The notes under the pieces: model-generated
What the model saw: the letters and a program-made list of their open reading frames with translations, nothing else
Told to the model about the DNA's origin: nothing
The model's database searches: none
Part shown: one piece after another, positions 17,601 to 24,864 of the stretch
Position numbering within the stretch: position 1 is the stretch's first letter
Layout: the number at the start of each line of letters is the position of its first letter
Source of the DNA: Bacteroidota bacterium
GTDB lineage: Bacteria > Bacteroidota > Bacteroidia > Chitinophagales > Saprospiraceae
Reading direction: 5' to 3'
Length of the DNA stretch: 35,755 nucleotides
Assembly: GCA_024743405.1 (NCBI GenBank)
Contig: JANSWP010000074.1
Span: forward strand, 1-35,755
Made by a program: the position numbers and the translations under genes

Positions 17601-18714
17601 GAGGATCCGGAATTGCTATTTTGCCTGTGTTTTCTTTCCCTTGAGAATCTGTTACAGTAACCTTATATTCACCTGGCCCAAGATTTTTTGGATTATTGCC
17701 TCTCAGATTTCCACTCCAATTGTATTCATAAGGTGGTTGACCACCCGAAACAGTTACTTTCAATGCACCATCTGGTGACGAGAAATCACAACTTAAAGAT
17801 TTTTCAACCTGACAAATCACGGTGATTGCGGCCGCTTTCTTAATCACAAAAAGCCCTTTGTCTTGGGTGCCGACCCAAAGTGCATCGTCCTCATCAATGG
17901 CCACACAATTTACATCTTGGCTGGTGAAATATTGAGCTGGTCCAAAATATTCAAAACTTTCTGAATCAGGAGTATAACGAACGACAACTTCGGAGGCGAT
18001 CCACAATTTTCCACGGCTATCTGCGGCAATATCTTTAATGTATCCTTCTAAATATCGCTCTTCGATGTCAATCGGATACCATTCATCTTCCTCGACTTGC
18101 CACACAAAATCATCACCCATAATCCAAATATACCCACGATTAATATCAATAGCTTCGACATTAAATAGCTTTTCTTGAAGTTTCCATTTCCCCAATTGTC
18201 CTACAAGTGCACCCTCTTCTGTTCCAATCCAAAATCGTCCCTCTCGATCTTTCGTAATGCAATTAATATGATTGGATTTGAGTTTAGAATTTTTATTATC
18301 GATAGTTCCAAGAAGCTCTAGTTTCGAACCAACCTTTAGGCGATAAATACCTGAAGTTTCAGTACCGATCCATAGCTCTCGGCTTTTAGTATCATAAAAG
18401 GCAGCACTTACAGATTCTCCATCTAAGATGACATCCATTTGTGATTTAGACCATTTCAAATCTGCATTCCCGTTTGGGAGTCGTAGCAATGATTCTTCGT
18501 CTGAGGCAAGGTTTATGGGTGTTGCGTAATCTATTGCATGCACCTGAAATAATGCATTACGATTGCCAACCCATTTATTATTATCCTTATCTGTAAAAAT
18601 ATTTTGAACAGGATCCTGCAATTCGGAGGCAGTACATCGGATAACTTCCATCTTTTCTTGGGCCGATAAATTCCCTACAAATAGGAGTGAAATAAAGAGC
18701 AAAAATTTATTCAT
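14689..18714 (-). CDS. Propeller / SprB-repeat / OmpA-like surface protein
   Basis: This is a 1341-residue secreted protein with signal peptide 1-18 (ending NLSA). Residues 25-292 carry two-component-regulator-type propeller repeats (NKWVGN, ELWIGTETSGIYRL, RFWIGTEEGAL, KLWIASE, ALWVGTQDKGLFVI). Residues 303-1213 hold twelve SprB-type Ig-like repeats in six alternating pairs, with GGKAPFxYxW and YKWDNGET as signatures of the two kinds. Residues 1214-1341 are an OmpA-like peptidoglycan-binding domain (LNFDADSTVL, EIGGHTNG, LSSERSKNIMGYIVQKGI, SSKGYGKRNPIASN, GRRRNQRVEL). SprB repeats occur in T9SS-exported gliding adhesins, but this protein ends in an OmpA domain rather than a T9SS sorting domain, so cell-wall anchoring is more likely. 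A sensor or adhesin role is inference. The propeller is shorter than in hybrid two-component systems and no kinase is attached. Confidence 0.85.
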   Translation of the reverse strand: MNKFLLFISLLFVGNLSAQEKMEVIRCTASELQDPVQNIFTDKDNNKWVGNRNALFQVHAIDYATPINLASDEESLLRLPNGNADLKWSKSQMDVILDGESVSAAFYDTKSRELWIGTETSGIYRLKVGSKLELLGTIDNKNSKLKSNHINCITKDREGRFWIGTEEGALVGQLGKWKLQEKLFNVEAIDINRGYIWIMGDDFVWQVEEDEWYPIDIEERYLEGYIKDIAADSRGKLWIASEVVVRYTPDSESFEYFGPAQYFTSQDVNCVAIDEDDALWVGTQDKGLFVIKKAAAITVICQVEKSLSCDFSSPDGALKVTVSGGQPPYEYNWSGNLRGNNPKNLGPGEYKVTVTDSQGKENTGKIAIPDPRFSLNITAEKAESGAGLADGVAKISIDGGTQPFSFKWDNGENTQTARKLTEGVHVVTVTDKNGCIATGSIDVSQILAPLEITFNQTQENNCHGDANAQLEVSVSGGKAPYYYTWDKSGLVGKKLIKLAAGAYMVTVKDAVGTVSMAQVAINEPPTLNATLKVDAPASTGNSDGKATVQASGGTGDYSYKWDNGETTPSASKLNPGNHTVTISDSQGCESITEVTIPENILTMSASINLTTDIKCNGERSASIKTNVSGGKAPFKYQWSDARLNGENPSNLNAGNYSLTITDVAGNSATSNIQITEPEVINISITPQNPATTGNTDGKARAKVTGGTGGYMFKWDNGETDKTAEKLNAGTHTLTVTDKNGCQAIATIDITENILPLAVSLEQIKSINCNGEQNAELKSEISGGKAPFTYSWNDSKISSDKALNLAAGNYELIVTDVTGTTANAKIIVNQPEALSANIQVEKAATLGQNDGKARINAKGGNGNYAYKWDNGETTKTAEKLSSGEHSVTITDENGCQTTSTIDISENILPLSVNLNQVKNINCNGEKSAELTVEIEGGKPPFSYNWNDANISGENAKGLAAGNYGLTLTDATGTTTTSKILVDQPDALSANIQIEKPASTGNSDGKARISVKGGDGNYSYKWDNGETEEIASKLSPGNRTVTVTDGNGCSIIESIEILENILAMTIEIEQTGDVNCFGDANAAVQVSVSGGKGPFNYQWNDSNLSGENPSSLKAGDYEVSVTDVTGKTETKKVSISQPAQLTARVYNIQPASEQDSQDGEATVIAEGGVGSFLYKWSNGETEETAKKLPIGNHSITVTDGNGCEANTTLEIKKKLIPELTAGRLRLGQAIRLDGLNFDADSTVLNDTSLPVLDEIFYFMEQNPEIEIEIGGHTNGIPPHEYCDQLSSERSKNIMGYIVQKGIDSSRISSKGYGKRNPIASNKTANGRRRNQRVELKVLKLSNG
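15063..17808 (-). repeat. Twelve SprB-type coding repeats in six pairs
   Basis: The DNA repeats with a period of about 480-510 bases. Odd units begin with a Cys-containing N-C-x-G motif and GGKAPF; even units begin TGxxDGKA and carry YKWDNGET, ending HTVTVTDxNGC. The paired pattern suggests that duplication occurred in two-domain steps. Confidence 0.85.
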
Positions 18715-18771
18715 ATGAAGATGATTGTAATTTTAAATTCAATGGCATTTCATAAAACCATTTTTATATAC

Positions 18772-18933
18772 AAGTACCAAGACAAAGTTATCTCGATCAA
18801 ATTTTAGTTTCTTTTGTTTGGTAATTTCGTTAGAAAGCCTCGTCATAACTTTGGTTATGCCTGCGTTTTTTGCCTTAGTACCAAACAAAATAATCCCAAA
18901 ATTTTAGATATACATAGTTTTATCTTGGTACTT
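18772..18933 (-). repeat. Palindromic MITE-like element R2 (162 bp)
   Basis: The ends are inverted repeats, AAGTACCAAGACAAAGTTAT on the left and the complement of AAGTACCAAGATAAAACTAT on the right. The outer stem pairs TTTGTTTGGTA (18813-18823) with TACCAAACAAA (18879-18889). The central hairpin pairs CATAAC (18844-18849) with GTTATG (18854-18859). On the minus strand the conserved core is AGGCAAAAAACGCAGG ... CTAACGAAATTA. The length nearly equals that of R1, and only the stems differ in sequence. It sits upstream of the SprB-repeat gene start. Confidence 0.78.
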
Positions 18934-18959
18934 ACAAATAAGAACCCAATTTTATCCAT

Positions 18960-19117
18960 GGAATGCGAAAAAAATAACTTTACATTCTTGACTGCTTCTT
19001 TTACCATTTAATTTCGTTAAAAATACTCACCGATGCGCTGCATCGTCTGCGTTTTTTGCCTCCTTAAATGAAAAAATAATCAACTCAAAGAATGTCAATT
19101 TATTCTGTCCGCATTCC
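18960..19117 (-). repeat. Palindromic MITE-like element R3 (158 bp)
   Basis: The ends read GGAATGCG inward from both sides and stay similar for about 30 bases. The outer stem pairs CATTTAA (19005-19011) with TTAAATG (19064-19070). The central hairpin pairs CGATGC (19031-19036) with GCATCG (19040-19045). On the minus strand the core is AGGCAAAAAACGCAGACG ... GAGTATTTTTAACGAAAT, as in R1 and R2. It lies 26 bases from R2. Beyond it, 19118-19267 holds no recognisable gene. Confidence 0.75.
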
Positions 19118-19267
19118 TATTTGAGTTACTTTAAGACCGCGAAATTATGGTTTTTGATAGAATGAAAGGTGGTGTAATAGAAATACCTGTATTAAAACGT
19201 CAAATGTGTGAGGTTGGTATAAAGGAGAGATAAACTTAGAGAAGTAATTTTGATTGGATAAAAATAA

Positions 19268-19295
19268 AAAGGGAGTGATGTTGGTCACTCCCTTT
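19268..19295 (-). terminator. Strong intrinsic terminator of the four-gene operon
   Basis: AAAGGGAGTGA and TCACTCCCTTT form a perfect 11-bp stem around a 6-base loop. On the minus strand it is followed by TTTTTATTTTTAT-type sequence. It starts 22 bases after the stop of the last operon gene, which makes this a textbook terminator for that direction. Confidence 0.88.
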
Positions 19296-19316
19296 AGCCA
19301 TTATCATGAATGGATT

Positions 19317-20837
19317 TTATTTTTTTAATTTTTCCATACGCTCGTCCAATTGAAGAAGATATAGCGTTAATTCTTCAATTTTTTCCATTTTTTTGATACT
19401 TAAATCACCAAGTCCAATACCCTTATTGTCAATAACTTCGGCAGAAGGAATGTTTGGAAGGTGCTTATTTTCTTCGATATATTTTTTTAATTGTCCTAAT
19501 GACATTAAGGGGTATTCTTTTTCAAAGACATAATCTGGGAAAGCATTTAATGTTACTTCTACTTCTCGTGCATAAGCTTTTCCGTCACCATTGATTTGGA
19601 ATTGGGTAGTACCGTTTTCTACAATAGAAAATGCTTTAGATGTACTTGAAGTGTTTACGGAAACGGCACCTGCATCATAGAATATATCTGATCCATTGAG
19701 TTGCCAGTCGGTAACTGGAGGAAAATTAAAAGCCTCCAATGCATTAGAATTACTTGTTTTAGTATTATGTGAAGAAATATTTGATGATACTTTAGAAGTA
19801 CTAGAAGTGGTACCAATTTTAACCTTTTGATTTATGGAATTGGTTGATGGTGATTTTGGACTATTAAGTTCTATATTATTTTTTTTCTCTAGTTTTTGTA
19901 TGCGCTCATCTAATTGAAGAATATAAAGCGTCAATTCTTCAATTTTTTCCATTTGTTTATGACTTAAATCGCCCAATCCAATTCCATCATTGTCTACCAC
20001 TTCAGCAGATGGTATATTAGGTAAGTGACCATTTGTATCAATGTATTTTTTCAATTGCTTTAATGGCATCAATGGATAATCTTCTTTGAACACGTAATCT
20101 GGGAAAGCGTTTAATGTTACTTCCACTTCTCGCGCATAAACTTTTCCGTCGCCGTTTACTTGGAATTCTGTATTACCTGTTCCACTATTGTATATTGAAA
20201 AAGCTTTTGTGGTTGTAGCTGTATTTACCGCGACGTGGCCTGCGTCGTAGAAGATGTCAGAGCCGCTTAGTTGCCAGTCGGTAGTGCCACTAGGAGGTAC
20301 AGAGAAGGAGGCTTTTGCATTAGATATGGTTGATCCTGAGTCATCTAGTGCAGCATCGCAAATCAATTGAGAAGACGATGGTATGCTGGATGTATAAAAA
20401 GTTGAATTATTTTTTAAATAAGTAATGGTATTCCCTATTCGTTCTATTTTTAGTAAATCACCAATTACATAGATACCAGCATCATTTATCTTTTTTGTTC
20501 CATTTTCCCAAATTTTTATTCTCCCAGCTGCATTTAAATGGATAGCATAGTCTATGGTGTTAAAGGATGCATTCGTGTTAGTCATTGAAAGCCCAAACAT
20601 TCTATTAGTATTAGTCTGTTGAGCTTCCACCTCAATCCAACCGTCAACTCCTGTCACTAGAATATTTTCAGAAGCTGCTCCACCATTTCCCCACCCCGTA
20701 GTAGCTGTTTTAGTAATAGTATTCCCACTAGCACTTACCCCTACCAAATCCGTCCAAACCACATCAAACTGTGCATTCAAATCAGCAGATAAGCTGAAAA
20801 ATAACACTAAGCTTAAGGCATTCAATATATTTTTCAT
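19317..20837 (-). CDS. Secreted fibre-like protein with a duplicated C-terminal module
   Basis: This is a 506-residue protein with signal peptide 1-22 (ending LNAQ). Residues 25-182 look like a lectin- or jelly-roll-type beta domain (VDGWIEVEAQ, AIHLNAAGRIKIWENG). Two copies of a ~132-residue module follow (about 185-319 and 375-506). Each holds TDWQLxGSDIFYDAG, then AREVEVTLNAFPDYVF, HLPNIPSAEV, GIGLGDLS and a C-terminal coiled coil (MEKIEELTLYxLQLDER). A Ser/Thr/Asn-rich linker joins them. The NIPSAE plus coiled-coil ending is common in Bacteroidota proteins annotated as tail-fibre-like, where it often occurs once. Trimerisation is plausible but not shown. No T9SS domain is present. It is the last gene of the operon, 44 bases after the PA14 gene. 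Confidence 0.75.
   Translation of the reverse strand: MKNILNALSLVLFFSLSADLNAQFDVVWTDLVGVSASGNTITKTATTGWGNGGAASENILVTGVDGWIEVEAQQTNTNRMFGLSMTNTNASFNTIDYAIHLNAAGRIKIWENGTKKINDAGIYVIGDLLKIERIGNTITYLKNNSTFYTSSIPSSSQLICDAALDDSGSTISNAKASFSVPPSGTTDWQLSGSDIFYDAGHVAVNTATTTKAFSIYNSGTGNTEFQVNGDGKVYAREVEVTLNAFPDYVFKEDYPLMPLKQLKKYIDTNGHLPNIPSAEVVDNDGIGLGDLSHKQMEKIEELTLYILQLDERIQKLEKKNNIELNSPKSPSTNSINQKVKIGTTSSTSKVSSNISSHNTKTSNSNALEAFNFPPVTDWQLNGSDIFYDAGAVSVNTSSTSKAFSIVENGTTQFQINGDGKAYAREVEVTLNAFPDYVFEKEYPLMSLGQLKKYIEENKHLPNIPSAEVIDNKGIGLGDLSIKKMEKIEELTLYLLQLDERMEKLKK
19320..19715 (-). repeat. Downstream copy of the duplicated fibre module
   Basis: This encodes residues 375-506 of the fibre-like protein and is highly similar, in protein and DNA, to the copy at 19881-20285. 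The stretch around AREVEVTLNAFPDYVF is identical in protein. Confidence 0.8.
19881..20285 (-). repeat. Upstream copy of the duplicated fibre module
   Basis: This encodes residues 185-319 of the fibre-like protein. It differs from the other copy by scattered substitutions and a small insertion (NSGTGNTE against ENGTTQ), so the duplication is recent but not fresh. Confidence 0.8.
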
Positions 20838-20881
20838 TTTGAGTATATTTTAAAAATTAAATAATTAGATTTTAACAAATA

Positions 20882-23353
20882 TTAATCCACAATAATCAAT
20901 CGCTCTGTTAGTACAGTCCCATCTGTCTTTAAAGTCACATAATAAACTCCGCCAGCTAATTGGTGTGCTGGAAAGTCTTTATTATATTGACCAGCTTCTT
21001 GATGAGTATTAACTATCGTAGTGACTAGTTGTCCTGAACTTGTATAGATAGATAATTGTATATTTCCTGATTCTGGGATATTGAAATTCAAACTTGTCCA
21101 TGTCCGTGTTGGATTAGGACTTAAGCTTAAAGAGGGCTTTGTTAAATCGTGAACTTCTAATTGTTCAATAGTTTGTTGAATCTGGATCTCTGGCTCATCT
21201 TGGGTTAAAGGTACATTACAAGGTACAATTCTGGAAATAAATGCTCCACCTTTTTCAATTTTAAAGCCAGGCATTAAATTAATCTTGGTTCCTGCAATGA
21301 ATTGCACGCTTCCACCTGAATAAATTTTCCCAGCCGAAGTGATCGTTGCTTGAATTTCAAAACTTTCAGATGCAATTGGATCATTGTTTAAAATAGTATC
21401 TTGATTGGTACAGGAATTAGTTAATGGAAGACCTTGACAATTACAAAGAACATCATACACATCATTATTCGTTTCAATATTCCCATCATCACAAGCTGTG
21501 CCAGCATTTGGACAATCAAAAGCAGAAAAAGATATTTCACTGATTCCCATACAATTACTCCCATCAAAATTATCTAAGGCGGTAATTAAAATATGCTGGG
21601 CAACAATACCACTAAATTCCGACATTGTGAATCCTTGATAATCTGATAGTCCTGATGCTTGCCCCCAATTAAATGTGCCTAGCTCTGTCCAAGTAGTTCC
21701 ATCTAAGGAGTAGTCAATAACCACATTATTAAACCCTTGTGTAGTGCCTCCTGTACCATTATAGTTCCAAATTTGTGCTTGGTCTAAATTGAATAATGAT
21801 CCAAAATCATAATGTACCCAATGACTTAATCCTCTTGCTGGATTTGGACTTTGGGTTGGTTGACACGAAAGCCAAGCATCATTGGGACTATTAGAATGCT
21901 TGTCACTAGAGGCACATTCATCATATGGTGTATAGCCTAAAGCATTGGTACATTCTGGATCCGAGCAAGGCGTACCTGCACAATTGCAGTTGGCGTCATA
22001 CATATCATTAAATGTATTTGAATCACCGTCATCACAGGCAGTTCCTTGAGGGATACATGCTAACTCACAACTATATTGAAAAAGAAAAGAACCATCTATG
22101 ATGTGCCAAGCAGTATCTCTTGCAAAAGGTGTTTTCCAAAAAACCGAAAAATGGTCACCACCATAATGTTCTTTATGTAATAATTCGATTGAGTAAAATG
22201 TACCGCCTGTTAATGTCATGGTCGTAGACGTTTGGCTAGACTCTCCATAATGTTCAAATTCATCAACATCGTTGTACACTCTTGCAATTTCATCTGTATT
22301 TGGATCGGGTGTTTCGGCAGTACTCAGCATAAAACTGGTTTCATTATTTCCGGTTACATTAAAAGTATAGTCACCGGTTACTGGAATATAGAGAAAACCT
22401 CGAATTCTTGTGCCGTAAATACTCGAAGTCATATTAGGTCCTTGCAAACGTTCGTGTACCTCCGCTCTGTCTGGAGCCAATGGATATTTTGTAACGGAAG
22501 GATCTTGTAAATCGGCAATTTCATCTCCTGTAATGTCATCCCAATAAAGCGTTTTTATATTTCCTCTTTCTCCAATACATGTAAAAGGCAGTGTTTCGGG
22601 AACTCCCCAACAATTACAGGCTCCATCTTCCTGATCATTAATAGTATTGGCGTTGCCATCATCGCAAGCAGTCCCTTTTGAAAGACAAACTGGGTCACAT
22701 ATATATTCATATAAATGAACGCCATGAACAATTTTCCAATCAGGCTGAGTAATAGTAGAAGGTAATTTCCAGTAGACTTGAACATGATCACCGCCGCCGC
22801 CTTCTTTTTGATATACTTCAAAATAATAATATTGACCCATTATTAAATTGATGGTATCTGAAGTCTGGCTTGGGTATTTATTGTGCTCCGTGATATTAGA
22901 CCAGCCTGGAATATGGGCAGTTGTATCACCTGCAACAATATTTGCAGGATTATCATCCGGGCTCATATAAAATTCACATGAATCATCTCCCGTCAAATTA
23001 AAAACGTATTGCCCTGTTTCAGGGGCAAGGATAAATCCTCTCATGAAGGAGCCATAGTTATTATTCCAGTTATAGGATGATTGTAAAGAGTTCAAGTATT
23101 CGATGTGATCTGGACTTTGTGGAAAGTTAGGTTCATGTCGCATCCTATCAATATTATTGCTATTATTTATATTTTCATAGATGTAACGGGGAATAGTGCC
23201 AGCATTTCCAATACACATGGACGGTGGAGGCGCGTTTTGTATCTTTGATTCTTTTTCAGGTGAATTAGGTAAATTAGAATTTGCAATTATATCTCCGGAG
23301 GAAAAAAAGAATAGTAAAATTCCACTAAGAATTAATTGTAGAAGTTTATACAT
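20882..23353 (-). CDS. PA14 / discoidin multidomain protein with T9SS type A sorting domain
   Basis: This is an 823-residue secreted protein with a signal peptide in residues 1-24. Two PA14-like domains (about 47-215 and 255-430) carry RGFILAPETGQYVFNLTGDD and RGFLYIPVTGDYTFNVTGNN. Cys-rich GTACDDGxxxTxND...CNCxG motifs, probably Ca-binding, follow each PA14 domain and a third follows the next domain. Residues ~470-620 are an F5/8 type C (discoidin) domain (WVHYDFGSLFNLDQAQIWN, VVIDYSLDGTTWTELG). Residues ~745-823 are the T9SS type A sorting domain (SLSPNPTRTWTSLNF, GQYNKDFPAHQLAGGVYYVT). It should be exported by T9SS and bind surface carbohydrate. It lies 19 bases after the DUF1501 gene, in the same probable operon. 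Confidence 0.88.
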   Translation of the reverse strand: MYKLLQLILSGILLFFFSSGDIIANSNLPNSPEKESKIQNAPPPSMCIGNAGTIPRYIYENINNSNNIDRMRHEPNFPQSPDHIEYLNSLQSSYNWNNNYGSFMRGFILAPETGQYVFNLTGDDSCEFYMSPDDNPANIVAGDTTAHIPGWSNITEHNKYPSQTSDTINLIMGQYYYFEVYQKEGGGGDHVQVYWKLPSTITQPDWKIVHGVHLYEYICDPVCLSKGTACDDGNANTINDQEDGACNCWGVPETLPFTCIGERGNIKTLYWDDITGDEIADLQDPSVTKYPLAPDRAEVHERLQGPNMTSSIYGTRIRGFLYIPVTGDYTFNVTGNNETSFMLSTAETPDPNTDEIARVYNDVDEFEHYGESSQTSTTMTLTGGTFYSIELLHKEHYGGDHFSVFWKTPFARDTAWHIIDGSFLFQYSCELACIPQGTACDDGDSNTFNDMYDANCNCAGTPCSDPECTNALGYTPYDECASSDKHSNSPNDAWLSCQPTQSPNPARGLSHWVHYDFGSLFNLDQAQIWNYNGTGGTTQGFNNVVIDYSLDGTTWTELGTFNWGQASGLSDYQGFTMSEFSGIVAQHILITALDNFDGSNCMGISEISFSAFDCPNAGTACDDGNIETNNDVYDVLCNCQGLPLTNSCTNQDTILNNDPIASESFEIQATITSAGKIYSGGSVQFIAGTKINLMPGFKIEKGGAFISRIVPCNVPLTQDEPEIQIQQTIEQLEVHDLTKPSLSLSPNPTRTWTSLNFNIPESGNIQLSIYTSSGQLVTTIVNTHQEAGQYNKDFPAHQLAGGVYYVTLKTDGTVLTERLIIVD

Positions 23354-23372
23354 AGAATTACGGATTTGTATT

Positions 23373-24791
23373 TTATAATAAAAAGCCTAAAGGTGCTGAA
23401 CCTCCTGGCGAATAGAAGTTGGTGATATTCGGCAAAATTAAATGTAGGTCACTTGGAGAAACACCAAACCAAAGAGCCAACTCAGCAAAATATTCATCAG
23501 CGGAAGTTGTTGGTATTAGATTGCCCCGACCATTTATAATTAAATCATTGCCAGAAAGGTATAGATCTGGATAGTCACCGTAAATTTTCTTCCCATTTAC
23601 AGCTCCGCCTGCTACAATTGAATTTCCTCCCCAAGCATGATCAGAGCCTTTTCCATTGGAAGTCAATGTTCTAGCAAAATCAGAAACTGTAAAAAGTGTT
23701 ACATCATTTTCTAATCCGACTTCTTTTAGTGCATCGAAAAACTCTTTAATCGCATTACTCACTACTGCTAATAAGAATTCTTGATTTGCTAGTAGTTCAT
23801 TATGATGATCCCAACCACCTATAGTCATGAAAAAGGTCTGTCGTTTCATGCCTAAATCATCTTTTGCTCCAATAGTTCGAGCAACCATTTTTAGGTTTTG
23901 AGAGAGATAATGGTCAGAAAAATTAGTCGCAAATGGAGGTACAGAACTTAGGGCATTTTGGAAAACCTCCAAAGATTCCATTGACTGATCGGTCAATTCA
24001 CCGAGTGTTTGTTTAAATATATTGGCATACATGTGGGTAGCCATATCAGATACCGCTTCTGTTCGAATATTGTTTATTAAACCTGAATCGGATTTCCATT
24101 GATTAATTTTTTCAATTCCTTCGACGCCATTTCCTTGATTGCTTATAGAGTATTCTAAAACTGTATTACCCGATTGGAAAACATTCCTGCCAGAAAGCGA
24201 AATATTCATCGAAATACCCTGATTGGTATTCATTGTTTTTACTATATCTGCCATTCTACCACCCCATCCAATCGCTTCTCTACTTTGAGGAATGGCTGTT
24301 TGCCATTGCTGAATCTGATCAGAGTGAGAAAATAAACCCAAGGGTAAGTTTTTCAGACCTGAAAAATATTCAGTTGAGTTAGCAATGGGCTCAATGAGCG
24401 TGCCGACATTTGAAATATAAGCTAATTCACCAGCTTCAAACATTTGTTGGACGCCCCCCATACTTGGATGGGCACCAAATATTTTCCCATTGGGAGCGGT
24501 ATAGTTTAAATTAAGCAAATCACCTTGAGGAATTGCCAAATCGGAACGGGTGGCAGCATAATCAGCATATTCATCATTTCCATGTGGCATGAGCATGTTA
24601 AAAGAGTCATTTCCCCCAGCCAAAAGAATGCAAACCAATGCTTTATAATCAGATGGTGGTGTTGAAGCGGTACCTATTAGCTTATTGACTAAGGATAAAT
24701 TAGCCAAAGAAGAAAATAAAGTGGTCGAACCCATGGCTGCACAGCCAGTTTGGGCAAGAAATTTTCGACGTGATATATTTTTTAAACCCAT
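23373..24791 (-). CDS. DUF1501 family protein
   Basis: This 472-residue protein belongs to the DUF1501 family, related in fold to alkaline phosphatase/sulfatase proteins. A Tat-like signal (SRRKFLAQ plus a hydrophobic stretch, 8-40) suggests folded export. Family signatures are LLAGGNDSFNMLMPHG near residue 60, TIGGWDHHNELLANQ, VSDFARTLTSNGKGSDHAWG and GGAVNGKKIYGDYPDL; the Asp/His residues in GGWDHH and GSDHAWG are candidate metal ligands. DUF1501 and DUF1800 genes are regular neighbours in Bacteroidota and Planctomycetota, and here DUF1800 lies 73 bases upstream. The biochemical role is not established. Confidence 0.93.
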   Translation of the reverse strand: MGLKNISRRKFLAQTGCAAMGSTTLFSSLANLSLVNKLIGTASTPPSDYKALVCILLAGGNDSFNMLMPHGNDEYADYAATRSDLAIPQGDLLNLNYTAPNGKIFGAHPSMGGVQQMFEAGELAYISNVGTLIEPIANSTEYFSGLKNLPLGLFSHSDQIQQWQTAIPQSREAIGWGGRMADIVKTMNTNQGISMNISLSGRNVFQSGNTVLEYSISNQGNGVEGIEKINQWKSDSGLINNIRTEAVSDMATHMYANIFKQTLGELTDQSMESLEVFQNALSSVPPFATNFSDHYLSQNLKMVARTIGAKDDLGMKRQTFFMTIGGWDHHNELLANQEFLLAVVSNAIKEFFDALKEVGLENDVTLFTVSDFARTLTSNGKGSDHAWGGNSIVAGGAVNGKKIYGDYPDLYLSGNDLIINGRGNLIPTTSADEYFAELALWFGVSPSDLHLILPNITNFYSPGGSAPLGFLL

Positions 24792-24864
24792 TTTTTATTG
24801 AAAATTTATGAAGGTTAGGTTCTTAAAATTTGTAAATCTATTCTAATAAAAGAATTGAAAAATA

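Noticed and set aside
18814-19011. 65-codon plus-strand ORF upstream of the SprB-repeat gene
   Set aside because: It spans R2 and part of R3 and has no coding character.
11241-19117. Reading R1-R3 as integron attC sites
   Set aside because: Structure-conserved palindromes recall attC, but there is no integron integrase, no cassette array, and the GTTRRRY end motif is not evident.
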